A stretch of 64,000 bases of DNA, taken from NCBI GenBank assembly GCA_964611335.1, contig CAZSXR010000001.1, positions 962,031 to 1,026,030 of the forward strand. The letters are read 5' to 3'. The DNA comes from BOG-1112 sp964611335. GTDB lineage: Bacteria; Bdellovibrionota_B; Oligoflexia; Oligoflexales; Bog-1112. Below the pieces are notes generated by a model. It was not told where the DNA came from, did no database searches, and saw only the letters and a list, made by a program, of their open reading frames with translations. Numbering within the stretch: the stretch's first letter is position 1; the number at the start of each line of letters is the position of its first letter. The position numbers were made by a program, and so were the translations under genes. Below are positions 52,200 to 61,939 of the stretch, piece after piece.

Positions 52200-54458
52200 T
52201 TAGGATCGTAATTTTGGCCAGCGTCGGACTAGCACTTCAAAGGGGAGAAAAATAAGCAAGAGAAAATACCACCATGAATCTAAGACCCAGTATGGATTCA
52301 AAATCGTTCGGAAGCGCGCAGGGATGAGAACTCCTTGATGACCCGTTCTTTCTGAAACCCACTTTCCTACAAACTCTATAGTTTTATCCCACTCATTCAG
52401 CGAAAGCAAAGGAGCTAGAGTCAACTCACTGAGCTGTCTCATTTTCAAATCACTGCCTCCCACATTTTCATCTTTAAGCAAATCTGGAATGCTTGAAAGA
52501 ATGGATTCCGACAAAGATCCAAACGCAGAATGCTCTCCATAAATTGTAAATGCACACACTTTATTTTTTTGTTTTTGCAAATCCACTGTTCCTGAAAGGA
52601 CTGCATGGCTTGCGCCTATTTTCATCAAAGTACTTTTGTACAAATCAACTTCTTGTTCACATACGCGCAAACGCCATTTTTTCCCTGCTTCCAAGTAATG
52701 TACTGCAGGGCCTTCCAAATCTACACTCCATTGGAGAACGCTTTCCTTCCCATTTGACTGCAATTGAAATTGTGATAATGCCAGTGGTTTTCTAAAATCG
52801 TAACGCATCAACCATGAAAAAGAGCTTTCCACAAGATGGTTATAAACACTTCTTGAAATATCACTTTGTGGGTTCATTGCAACACGCCACATTTGATCAC
52901 TGAAAATCCAAATAGCACGACCCTTTCCTGGATACGATGCTACTGCAAAGGGAATACGTTTTCCCTCGCTCGTAACAGCATCTAATAAAGGAGTGTGTTC
53001 AGATTTGAAATGAACGTTTTCCATATGATGCAGACCTTTAAGATTGTCCAGCAATTGAATGGATTCTGCATCCAAGCCCCATTCTTCAAAAACATCTGCT
53101 AACGCAAGTTTATCCGCACTCGGATGTGCTAAACTTATTGTGAATCGGAGTTCTTTATCAAACCAAGGACCGTTTTTATCAACCGAACCCTCTGAAAGCC
53201 CCCAAAGATCGATAGGAGTCTGCGCCCCCGTCTTCGTATCGAAAGGAAGGAGTTCGCGTAATGGTGAGTTTTGTAAATCGTGACTTTGTAACGCACGAGG
53301 ACCTCCTATAAAAAACAGACTACCGCCTGCTTTCACATATTCCACAAGATTTTGCTGGTACTGTGGAGTTAGAAATTGTAAGAGATTAAAATTTTGCAAG
53401 ATCACAACACGGAATTTTCCCAACTCCTGATTAAATAAACGAGCAACAGGAAAGGGAATCAAGCTCATCTCTTTTTCATCCACCAACTGAGGATCCCAAG
53501 GATCTCTCAAGATAAAAAAACTGATCAAGTCATACTTCGGTTCCGATTTCAAATAGCGTCTCAAAAATCGCCCATCCCAACTCGGACTTCCTAAAAGATG
53601 CAGCACACCGACCGTATTGCTGATCACATCTATAGAAGCGTGAGCCACTTTATCCCAAAGAATTTTATCCCCAGGTGCTGCAAGTAAACGCACTTCTAAT
53701 TCATGCTTTCCACGAGCAAGAGGAGGAAGAGTGACAGTCCTCAGAACATTAGCTTCCCCTTGTGGGAACACAATATTTTCCGAAATAAGAACCTGATCTT
53801 CCGATCTCACTTGAATTTGAACGGTTTCAGAGCTTAGAGATTTTCTCTTTCTACGAACCAAAACATCCATTACAGACGTTTTTCCTTCGAAGGAAATCGG
53901 AGCAAGAGTTAGGTCTTCAATCCAGAGTCTTTGTGTATCTTCATCAGAAACACCAACGAGAACACCTATTTTATTCTTTCGTTCATCCTGTCCAAGTCCT
54001 CTCCATTCTTTAGACCAAGGTGCATTGGGAATAGAATCTCCACCATCACTGATCAGCATCCATGCTTCCTGTCCCACTCTGCCCAACCACGTTTCCAAAG
54101 CTTGACGCAAAGGGGTGTAACCTTTTTTCGTAAGAGAATTTTCATCAGACAGTAAAGTTTCTTTCAATTCGCAAGCATTCTCCACACACATTTTGCGTGT
54201 TTTTTCAAGGAATTTATAAGTTTTTGAATAAGAGTCTTTCATGCTTTCTGAATCATCGATCAACACATGTATAGGAGTTTTGACTATAGAACGAGGAAGT
54301 TCTTTCGACTCACTTGCAGGGATTAAAGCTAAAATCAGTGGTAATATCCACAGGCCTCTACATACAGAAACCAATAAACTGCGACGCATTCCCAACTCGG
54401 GAAGAAAACTCAGCCCCCATACGATCAGGCATAATATATAAATAGTCGCAATGATCAT
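52200..54458 (-). CDS. vWA/amidotransferase-like membrane protein of the MoxR cluster
   Basis: Product of 752 residues: two N-terminal spans, a von Willebrand A domain with DDSES as its MIDAS, a beta-rich region, a class-I-amidotransferase-like fold around VEYVKAGGSLFFIGG and a C-terminal span with a short basic tail. In MoxR clusters such proteins are inner-membrane, with the vWA domain in the periplasm. It ends the cluster and starts 15 nt after the vWA/DUF4159 gene. Confidence 0.75.
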   Translation of the reverse strand: MIIATIYILCLIVWGLSFLPELGMRRSLLVSVCRGLWILPLILALIPASESKELPRSIVKTPIHVLIDDSESMKDSYSKTYKFLEKTRKMCVENACELKETLLSDENSLTKKGYTPLRQALETWLGRVGQEAWMLISDGGDSIPNAPWSKEWRGLGQDERKNKIGVLVGVSDEDTQRLWIEDLTLAPISFEGKTSVMDVLVRRKRKSLSSETVQIQVRSEDQVLISENIVFPQGEANVLRTVTLPPLARGKHELEVRLLAAPGDKILWDKVAHASIDVISNTVGVLHLLGSPSWDGRFLRRYLKSEPKYDLISFFILRDPWDPQLVDEKEMSLIPFPVARLFNQELGKFRVVILQNFNLLQFLTPQYQQNLVEYVKAGGSLFFIGGPRALQSHDLQNSPLRELLPFDTKTGAQTPIDLWGLSEGSVDKNGPWFDKELRFTISLAHPSADKLALADVFEEWGLDAESIQLLDNLKGLHHMENVHFKSEHTPLLDAVTSEGKRIPFAVASYPGKGRAIWIFSDQMWRVAMNPQSDISRSVYNHLVESSFSWLMRYDFRKPLALSQFQLQSNGKESVLQWSVDLEGPAVHYLEAGKKWRLRVCEQEVDLYKSTLMKIGASHAVLSGTVDLQKQKNKVCAFTIYGEHSAFGSLSESILSSIPDLLKDENVGGSDLKMRQLSELTLAPLLSLNEWDKTIEFVGKWVSERTGHQGVLIPARFRTILNPYWVLDSWWYFLLLIFLPFEVLVRRWPKLRS

Positions 54459-54473
54459 TTCTAACCTTCAATT

Positions 54474-57056
54474 TCAATGCAAGCGTTTCAAAATCTCTTT
54501 CATATGAATCTGATCACGCTTGTAATCCGTTGCCAGTGCAGCCATAGTAATATTTACAAATAAACGAATCTTATATTCGGAGGAAAGTTTTTGCTCACAT
54601 TCTACTCCTAAAGAATCCGTGCGATCTCCTAAAGTTTGCAAAAAATCAAAAGGAATAGATAAAATCGCAAGTCGTCCATCAAACACAAACCCGTTCCAAA
54701 TCTGTCCGCGACATGCGGGCAATGCATCGATCAGGTAAAAACTTCTCATCAACTCATGATCTGGAGGAATAGGTTTCCAAACAGCATCGGGAGACTCCAT
54801 TCCATAAGCATCTTTTGTTAATTTCGACAGCACACTCAGATCCATTCCTTGCACAATTAAAAAACCACCACGTTTCAACCAATATCGAAATTCATTTTTA
54901 AAAGATCCCTGCTTATCCAAAATAAATTTAGGATCACGAATCCAATACCATGGTTCCGACAAAGATTTTGGTTCTACACCTTGGTACTGCACAGTGCTGT
55001 CAATCTCTATACTCGTTCTCAAGGGAAGCTCTTTCAAAACTATATCCAAATCCGAAGTGTATTTATCTCCCAAAACGGAAACAGATACTTCACCTAAACA
55101 CACAGGAGCTTTGAAAAGCAAAATAACTACAAGAATTTCCACAACAGGACTCATGCGTCGAAAACGTCGACGTGCGTTCCACAAAATCTCTAACAGCATT
55201 CCTAAAGACACCAATGAAAAAATAATCTTTATCCAAAACCCTGGTTCATAATCTTCTTTTTTAAACTTGTAATCTTTTGCAAAAGCATGCTCGCTTGTCT
55301 CCCACAAAGGAGGGAGTTCTTTAGCACTCAAATAAGAGAGATAACTTGCTTCTATAGGAACATTGGTTTCAAGAGTTTGCGCATCGAAATTCCCCTCAAG
55401 CCATTCTGAAATTTGAGATAAATCTAAAATACGAGGCCAATCCGACGATGTTTTTTTTGAATAGGAACTGCTATCAATAAGTCCCTGCCACTCAAGTAGT
55501 TCCTTAACAATTAATGGAAAAAGAGCATGATCGATCTGCAAAGCGCGACTCGGTTTCAATGGCACGGTAAAAGCAGCTACTTTCATAGCCCCCTCTTCGT
55601 GATACCAAGCAAAAGCGTCCTGAGTGTTTGAAATCTTCGCACCTACAGCATGGGCACCAAAGGCTTTCGCAATTTCACTAAAATTTCGTGCATTTAAAGA
55701 TTGTTCACATACCAAAGAATTTTCTGAACTAGGCTCCATCATTTTATGGAAGCAATGGCATAAATTTTTCATCGAAACATTTTCCACTTTCGGCATCAGC
55801 CACATCACAGGAAATGAAAATTCCGTTTTATTCAAATGCACATCTGCTTTTTTATTTGCATAAACAAGCGGACACGTCTCTTGAAAACTTTGACTTTCAT
55901 CGATTGCAAAAACAACAAAGGGAGAACTGCTGCTAAGCAAATTGTCATTCCATCGATCTTTACGTTCCGAAACAAAACCGAAGGTTTGTAAGGCCATGCT
56001 CAATTGGTAAAAAGGATCTTCCAACTGCCTTTCACCAAAAGGCTCACCTACAAGGATGACATCTTGTCTCAGCCCTTTTAAAGGCGTTCGAAAACTATTA
56101 TCCAAACTCAAAGCATCTTCTTCAAAAGGAGCTAGAGTCCACAAAAGTGGAGCATGATTTTTCACTGAAAGTTTCGAAATCTTCGTAGCATTGACACTCA
56201 CACGCACCAAAGTACGCAACTCATTTTCTTCCAATTTCCAAGGAACAGATGTCAAAGTCTGTTCACCATGAACCAGTTTAACTTCACCTCTTCGACTCGA
56301 AAGCTTTTGTCCAGTTCTTTCAATTTCTACATCCCACTCCAAACTCGGGTCATAGGGAGCTGAACTCAAATGAATATTGTGGAAAAAAAGATTATCTTTC
56401 AAAAATTTTTCAGTTTTCAAATCAACTAAGAAAACTTTCATGTCTTCCGACAAGAAGGCCCAATCGAAGGTTTTCCAACCCAAAGCATTAGCATCAGAAA
56501 AGACAAGAAGTCCGTCAACAGATCCAATACCCTCCCTCTGCTGTTTTAAAGCTGACCCTAATCGAACTCCCGCTCTATGAAATCCATAAGCATAGATCAT
56601 TTCTTCAATGTCTTGAAATTGTTTAGGCGTGAGTATTTTTGAATTGAAAGACGTACTCACTGTAATTTTGGAAGAGTCCGATAATTCTTCCCAAATTTTT
56701 TTCACCCTTTCTACGTATTGAGGAAGAGTGAGAGAAGCAGAAAGACTAGAACTGAGATCTAGGAAAAAATGTAAGCGAACATTGGCGGGCGCAGCATTTT
56801 CCTGCACCAAAGACTTAGGTTTCATAACAAAAAATAAGAATGCGCAGCTTACAAATATAAACAGTAAAAAGGGAACCCACGGAGGACTTTGAATTTTCAG
56901 CTTACGATATTCGGAACTTTCCAAATCCATAACACGCAAAGTCGGGAGCCAAACTTTGTGCGATTGCAATCTTATTAAAAACCAAACAGCAATACTTAAA
57001 AATAAAAAGCCTAAGCTTCCTAAAAATATAAAATTGGCAATACTTAAAGACATCAA
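54474..57056 (-). CDS. BatA-like vWA protein with C-terminal DUF4159 domain
   Basis: Product of 860 residues: two N-terminal spans (BatA N-terminus, with LPTLRVMDLESSEYRKL between), a vWA domain with DLSSS (MIDAS), a central span near residue 620, and a C-terminal DUF4159-type domain with FRYWLKRGGFLIVQGMD and IWNGFVFDGRLAI. This fusion is known from four-gene MoxR clusters. The start overlaps the DUF58 stop by 4 nt. Confidence 0.78.
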   Translation of the reverse strand: MMSLSIANFIFLGSLGFLFLSIAVWFLIRLQSHKVWLPTLRVMDLESSEYRKLKIQSPPWVPFLLFIFVSCAFLFFVMKPKSLVQENAAPANVRLHFFLDLSSSLSASLTLPQYVERVKKIWEELSDSSKITVSTSFNSKILTPKQFQDIEEMIYAYGFHRAGVRLGSALKQQREGIGSVDGLLVFSDANALGWKTFDWAFLSEDMKVFLVDLKTEKFLKDNLFFHNIHLSSAPYDPSLEWDVEIERTGQKLSSRRGEVKLVHGEQTLTSVPWKLEENELRTLVRVSVNATKISKLSVKNHAPLLWTLAPFEEDALSLDNSFRTPLKGLRQDVILVGEPFGERQLEDPFYQLSMALQTFGFVSERKDRWNDNLLSSSSPFVVFAIDESQSFQETCPLVYANKKADVHLNKTEFSFPVMWLMPKVENVSMKNLCHCFHKMMEPSSENSLVCEQSLNARNFSEIAKAFGAHAVGAKISNTQDAFAWYHEEGAMKVAAFTVPLKPSRALQIDHALFPLIVKELLEWQGLIDSSSYSKKTSSDWPRILDLSQISEWLEGNFDAQTLETNVPIEASYLSYLSAKELPPLWETSEHAFAKDYKFKKEDYEPGFWIKIIFSLVSLGMLLEILWNARRRFRRMSPVVEILVVILLFKAPVCLGEVSVSVLGDKYTSDLDIVLKELPLRTSIEIDSTVQYQGVEPKSLSEPWYWIRDPKFILDKQGSFKNEFRYWLKRGGFLIVQGMDLSVLSKLTKDAYGMESPDAVWKPIPPDHELMRSFYLIDALPACRGQIWNGFVFDGRLAILSIPFDFLQTLGDRTDSLGVECEQKLSSEYKIRLFVNITMAALATDYKRDQIHMKEILKRLH

Positions 57057-58051
57057 CGCAAAACTCCATCGAGAGCTGCTATATAAGAACGAATTTGCGT
57101 TCTATCTGTGAATAAAACATAGTGTCCGTAATGGCTTTCCACACTTTTTTGCAGTGCTACGGACCATTTTTTTAGTTTTTCTATATAACGATTTTTATCT
57201 TTTAAAACCGCGCCTAAAAATTCTTTCTTCACAAGAGACTCATCAAAATAACACTCGCGATCTTCCATCCACGAAAGTTCACACTCCAATGCACTTAAAG
57301 TGTGTAGCAGAACAAAATTCTGTGGATGTTTTATTAAAATCTCAGGCGCGGCACTTACACAACAATCGCTGATCCAGAATGCAATATGAGTTCGTGGATA
57401 GTAAAGATTGTGCACACTGAGAAAGCTTTCAAAAGAATCGAGAGAAAATTCTTTCTTCTCCAACTCTTCGAAAAGGGAAAGCACCTGAGAGGGACTGCGA
57501 AAATCTATTGCTAAAACATGATCTTCTGTAAACTTATCATCGAGTAAAACCAATCGAACACGATCACCCAAACGCCCATAGCGATGAGCTAAATGCAAAC
57601 CTAAACGTAGAGCAACTTCGAATTTACGAACGGTTGTGTCCCTTATTTTTTTATCCACACTTTCATCAGGCCAAAGCATGGTATTTCTACCATCTACAAC
57701 AATGACAACACTTGCCATCGCCTCGTCACGTTCTTCTCGAACTATGAGCTGATCATTTCGTGCATAAGCTTTCCAATCGATCAAACGCACGGGATCACCG
57801 ACTTGATAAGCCCGACTGAGTTCGGGACTACGGCTGACGTGGGGAAGATTGAGAAAGAAACTGCCATGCAAACTCGGGCTTTTAGAAACCCGATGCATAT
57901 GCAGATCTGCAAAATGTAAAGGATGCAAGGATGCAAGAGTTGGTTCTTTAGAAATAGGGAGAGGGAGCTTTGGAGGGGCGAGGGAACCGTCGCTCCTCCA
58001 AGACTTCGAAAAATCATCGGCCTTTGGGGTTATTGTCGGCTTATGTTTCAT
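57053..58051 (-). CDS. DUF58-family protein
   Basis: Product of 332 residues. The DUF58 hallmark appears as YQVGDPVRLIDWKAYAR and LIVREERDEA, followed by a degenerate vWA-like metal site (VDGRNTM). DUF58 proteins accompany MoxR ATPases and are thought to recruit them to the vWA membrane proteins. It lies 9 nt after the moxR stop and overlaps the next gene. Confidence 0.88.
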   Translation of the reverse strand: MKHKPTITPKADDFSKSWRSDGSLAPPKLPLPISKEPTLASLHPLHFADLHMHRVSKSPSLHGSFFLNLPHVSRSPELSRAYQVGDPVRLIDWKAYARNDQLIVREERDEAMASVVIVVDGRNTMLWPDESVDKKIRDTTVRKFEVALRLGLHLAHRYGRLGDRVRLVLLDDKFTEDHVLAIDFRSPSQVLSLFEELEKKEFSLDSFESFLSVHNLYYPRTHIAFWISDCCVSAAPEILIKHPQNFVLLHTLSALECELSWMEDRECYFDESLVKKEFLGAVLKDKNRYIEKLKKWSVALQKSVESHYGHYVLFTDRTQIRSYIAALDGVLR

Positions 58052-58060
58052 GTGTAATTA

Positions 58061-59101
58061 TTAACCTAGAGCTAAACTGCTATGTCTTTCTTCCAATCTC
58101 ACTAACAACGTTTCAATCAAATCATCGATATTCAAGCGATCGCGACTCGCAGCAAGGGTCAAACGCAAGCGGTGACGCAAAACCGGTTTTGCAAGACGAC
58201 GCACGTGCTTCCAACGCACATCTTCGGAGGCCTCCATCAAAGCCAAACTTCGGCAAACAGAAACCAAACTGATACCCGCACGAGGCCCCGCTCCGTACCA
58301 CAAACTTGCGGAAAGTTCTTCAGGACAGTTTGGATCACCAGGGCGCGTAGAACGCACCAGTTCTTTAATAGCAATCAGGATTTCATCGGCAACATGAACT
58401 TTTCGAGCACAAGAAATCATACCGAGCACATCTTTCATACTTATAGCTTGGTGTTCTTTCATAGCAGAAACTTCACCAACAAGTGCGTTGACAGAATGCT
58501 CTTGTAGTATTTTTAATTCTGCATCTTCTTTCGGATAGTGCATATAGGCATGTAAGAGAAAACGATCCAGCTGTGCTTCCGGAAGTGGAAAAGTTCCTTC
58601 CGATTCGAAAGGATTCTGTGTTGCAAAAACCATGAAGGGATTGGGCAGTTCGTAATTCTTCCCTGCAACAGTAACCTTTTTCTCTTGCATAGCTTCAAGC
58701 AATGCAGACTGAGTACGCGGCGAAGCTCTGTTGATTTCATCTGCAAGAATGAAGTTTGCGAAAACGGGACCTTCTGAAAAACTAAAACTTCTACGTTGGG
58801 TTTCAGGATCGACATTTAAAACTTCGCACCCTGTGATATCGCTCGGCAAAAGATCGGGAGTGAATTGGATGCGACCGAAATGCAAACCCAAATTGTTTGC
58901 AATCACACGCACAAGTGTCGTTTTTGCAAGCCCTGGTGCTCCTGTAATAAGCACATGCCCTGATGCTAATAAGCAGGCAAGAACTTCACGCACGAGGTCT
59001 TCTTGCCCGAAAATCAGTCTTGCAATTCGTGTTTCGAGAGATCGGACGTGTTGTACGGCTTCACTAAAATTTAAATCTTCCGTCTTTTTATCTTTGCTCA
59101 T
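58061..59101 (-). CDS. MoxR-family AAA+ ATPase
   Basis: From ATG 59101, with GAGG upstream, 346 residues. Walker A GAPGLAKT (54-61), Walker B LADEIN (119-124), ATQNP sensor-1 region. MoxR proteins are chaperone-like ATPases that insert metal or help fold vWA proteins. First gene of the cluster MoxR - DUF58 - vWA/DUF4159 - vWA/amidotransferase; the product probably acts at the inner membrane together with the three downstream proteins. Confidence 0.93.
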   Translation of the reverse strand: MSKDKKTEDLNFSEAVQHVRSLETRIARLIFGQEDLVREVLACLLASGHVLITGAPGLAKTTLVRVIANNLGLHFGRIQFTPDLLPSDITGCEVLNVDPETQRRSFSFSEGPVFANFILADEINRASPRTQSALLEAMQEKKVTVAGKNYELPNPFMVFATQNPFESEGTFPLPEAQLDRFLLHAYMHYPKEDAELKILQEHSVNALVGEVSAMKEHQAISMKDVLGMISCARKVHVADEILIAIKELVRSTRPGDPNCPEELSASLWYGAGPRAGISLVSVCRSLALMEASEDVRWKHVRRLAKPVLRHRLRLTLAASRDRLNIDDLIETLLVRLEERHSSLALG

Positions 59102-59194
59102 ATTGGAAACCTCACTCCCCCCATTATATCCTTGGACGACACACTCCCGATGATGCAAATTTGCCTAGTTTACGATAACACAAAGGAGTTCTTC

Positions 59195-59398
59195 ATGCGT
59201 AGTAGAGAGATTTTTAAAAAGACTAAGGAAAAGGGAGGAGTTGCACTCGAATACATTCTTGTTTCGACTTTTGCTGCTTTGGCGACAACGCTTGCTTTAG
59301 GTTTGATGGGAAAGATTGCAAAGAAAAAGATAGATTCGTTAGCTGAAAAATTTGAAATCGAATCGGAGTTTCCTGAATTCGATTTATTTAAAAACTAA
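59195..59398 (+). CDS. Small prepilin-like (Flp/class III) protein
   Basis: Start ATG 59195 behind AAGGAG. The 67-residue product has KGGVALEYILVSTF near residues 13-26. This follows the class III prepilin pattern, a Gly before the cleavage point and Glu at position +5 of the mature hydrophobic helix, then a charged tail. Such proteins form pili or pseudopili after cleavage by a prepilin peptidase. No tad genes are in the window. It is divergent from moxR. Confidence 0.6.
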   Translation: MRSREIFKKTKEKGGVALEYILVSTFAALATTLALGLMGKIAKKKIDSLAEKFEIESEFPEFDLFKN

Positions 59399-59399
59399 A

Positions 59400-59759
59400 A
59401 TGTGGCTGAGCTCTTATATCGCGACAGGATGTTTTTTATTCTGTTTAGGAATTTACGAAGCAAGTCATGTTCTTGAAAAAGAAATAGACAAAGTTTTCCT
59501 TGCAAAATACAGGTTGTTTGAAAGCCCTAAAAAAACACTGAAAAAATTTTGTAGTGAAGAGAAAAAAGAAGAGAATCCGTTCTGGTCTTGTCGCGTTTCC
59601 TATACTTGGAGAACACGGGATAAGATGTGGGAAGATGTATGTGCACAAGTGCACAACCCTCATTTGTATGCACCACGTTATTACAGATTGGCTCTGCAAT
59701 GTAGGGTTTTGAAACAGGATGTGAAGGGCTTACGAAGTGAGTGGGAGGTGTATTATTGA
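59400..59759 (+). CDS. Single-span membrane protein, unrecognised
   Basis: From ATG 59400, immediately after the pilin-like gene's stop, 119 residues: an N-terminal span (WLSSYIATGCFLFCLGI) and a Lys/Glu- and Cys-containing periplasmic part (FCSEEKK, FWSCRV, EDVCAQ, LQCRV). It is probably co-translated with the pilin-like gene and may be a minor pilin or assembly partner. No ribosome binding site of its own. It overlaps the convergent lipoprotein gene by 7 nt. Confidence 0.55.
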   Translation: MWLSSYIATGCFLFCLGIYEASHVLEKEIDKVFLAKYRLFESPKKTLKKFCSEEKKEENPFWSCRVSYTWRTRDKMWEDVCAQVHNPHLYAPRYYRLALQCRVLKQDVKGLRSEWEVYY

Positions 59760-61939
59760 GCTGCGCAAGTACCGTAGTTGAGTTGGTCTTTTGTAATAAC
59801 ATATTGGGCATAAAGAAATTGGGCTTCTCTAAAAGATTTAGTGTAAGTTGTTATAAAAGTGTCAAGTGCTGATTGAGAATTTGTATCCGCAAGTGCAAAA
59901 TGTGATGCACAGTCCATATTACTCTGGCACATCTCTTTTCCACCTGAGTACGCAATAAAACCTGAAAAGGCCATGAGTCCTACCCATGGAGCTGCAAATG
60001 CCATCTTTTTAGGAATAGATTTTACAGATTCCCAACTTTTAGCCCCTTCTTTCACAGACATTTTAGTCTTAAGCTCTGCTATCAATATATTTCTTTGTTT
60101 CATCCCTACAATATCAGGGGCATCTCTAATCGCAACCTCTGCAGGGCTCCAGCTTGGATCTTTTGCATAAGCCCTAAGAGCAGACACATCGTTAGACATA
60201 CCTATAAGACCTCCAACGCCTGCTCCTCCAGCCATAAGATAATGCATAGGAAGTAAATTATGAAGCCCTGCAGCAACTCCCCCAACTGCAGCAACTCCTC
60301 CTCCTGTCGCAGCACCTCTTACGAGACCACCAGCAGCAGCACCTGCGTAATCCAATAAGCCTACCCTGTACTTGTTGATAGCATGTATTTCTTGGTTCAG
60401 AGCATCTATCCTAAGTTGAAGATGATCAACCAAAGGCTTCCTTCGAAGGTTGAGATTCACCTGCGGGTCTTTAACATCCTTGAGTTCTGCTATCTGATTT
60501 CTTGCGTATTTATATTCTTCACGAAATTCAACAATTCTAGCTAATTTTTGAAATTGAGTGTAATCTTTCCACAAAAGAGAATCAGCAGAACTCAGCTCAA
60601 TTTTTACATCTAAATTTTCTCCTACTAAATAAGATGCCCATGATTTAGAACCCTCTGGAGCTTGTCTCTTTGCTTTCAACTTATTCTCAGTTGATTTCAT
60701 GTAAGTTAACAGCTCATCAAATTTACCTTCTCCCGCTAAACTCTGAAGTCGACCCTTGATTTCATTTCTATTGAAAATGCCTTCCTCATATCTCCACCTT
60801 ATTGCAGCATCTTTATTCGCAAACTCCCACTGATCCAAACAAGCTTCAATTTTATTATTTACTGCCTCATCCAATCTTGCGTTACCTGTTTCAAGCGTTA
60901 ATTCCCCTGATCGAGTAACATCCCCCTCAACTAATTTATTAGGCAACTCACCTGCTACTTTTTTTAAATCTTCTAATAATTTTACCTGCATTTTATAATT
61001 TTCAATATCAAGCTGAATACTTTTCTTATCCATCTCTATAATCTCATCAACAAGAGTGTGATAGGACTGAAGATAAGTAGTTTCTAAAGTTCTATAAGCC
61101 TGATATCCACCAACTCCAGAGCCTAAGGCCCCCACACTTAACAAGAGTAAACCTTCTGTAAAAGACGAATGAATATTCAAATTCACTTGCCCGACAGGAA
61201 GACTTGCACTGGGAGCACCTTGAAGATTACTTTGAGCAACAGCCTCCAATACTTGAAGCTGATCAGATAAAAGAAAATCTCTACAAGTATTCACACCCAT
61301 TGTATTAAGATTTTCTTTCAAAACATTTCTCAAAGTATCCCCAGGCTGACTTGCATCAACATAAGTCTGCATTTCATTCTGCATATCCTTACATACTTTC
61401 AAAACATGCTCGCGAATATCGGACAATTGATTGACACCTCTCATTGTATCCGCAGATAAATTCCCAAATACATAAGGAGTAGGATTCGACCAATCATTAC
61501 AAACATTTTGAGGATCTGTACTATGATTAGGATCCAGACATGAACGAATGGAGATATCATACTCACCAGCAGGTTGTTCTCCCAAAATAAGGTCATTACC
61601 CATAAAATTTACATAACTGCAATTCGTAGAATTTTTCGCACAAATCTTTGCTTGAAAATAATCTACAGGACTCGATTTCACATCTGCGTTCAAAAGCAGA
61701 GCTTTGTCTGTTTTACAAACCGATTGATCTTTTACACTCACAGCGGGTGTACTCAGAGTTTTAGGATCCACAGGCGGAGGAGGTATAGGTTCTCTAACGT
61801 TGTCAAATTTCTCAATTTTGTTATCCTTATTTTCACCTCGTGCAACAGGAGAAGAAGGACCTTGTGTATGCCTTGTTGCACAAGCATTATTAACTAATGC
61901 AAATATTAAAATGATTATATTTAAAACCATTGTTCTCAT
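59753..61939 (-). CDS. Large lipoprotein-like protein with coiled coil, unrecognised
   Basis: Product of 728 residues. It begins with a hydrophobic signal ending NNAC (Cys20, a slightly unusual lipobox), then a Pro-rich linker (PIPPPPVDPK), a domain with paired cysteines, long helical coiled-coil region (about 270-560), and a Gly/Ala-rich hydrophobic section (GAAAGGLVRGAATGGGVAAV) that could cross or coat a membrane. Two further cysteines close the C-terminus. It starts at once after the stop of the upstream gene (TAG ATG). Function unknown. Confidence 0.65.
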   Translation of the reverse strand: MRTMVLNIIILIFALVNNACATRHTQGPSSPVARGENKDNKIEKFDNVREPIPPPPVDPKTLSTPAVSVKDQSVCKTDKALLLNADVKSSPVDYFQAKICAKNSTNCSYVNFMGNDLILGEQPAGEYDISIRSCLDPNHSTDPQNVCNDWSNPTPYVFGNLSADTMRGVNQLSDIREHVLKVCKDMQNEMQTYVDASQPGDTLRNVLKENLNTMGVNTCRDFLLSDQLQVLEAVAQSNLQGAPSASLPVGQVNLNIHSSFTEGLLLLSVGALGSGVGGYQAYRTLETTYLQSYHTLVDEIIEMDKKSIQLDIENYKMQVKLLEDLKKVAGELPNKLVEGDVTRSGELTLETGNARLDEAVNNKIEACLDQWEFANKDAAIRWRYEEGIFNRNEIKGRLQSLAGEGKFDELLTYMKSTENKLKAKRQAPEGSKSWASYLVGENLDVKIELSSADSLLWKDYTQFQKLARIVEFREEYKYARNQIAELKDVKDPQVNLNLRRKPLVDHLQLRIDALNQEIHAINKYRVGLLDYAGAAAGGLVRGAATGGGVAAVGGVAAGLHNLLPMHYLMAGGAGVGGLIGMSNDVSALRAYAKDPSWSPAEVAIRDAPDIVGMKQRNILIAELKTKMSVKEGAKSWESVKSIPKKMAFAAPWVGLMAFSGFIAYSGGKEMCQSNMDCASHFALADTNSQSALDTFITTYTKSFREAQFLYAQYVITKDQLNYGTCAAQ

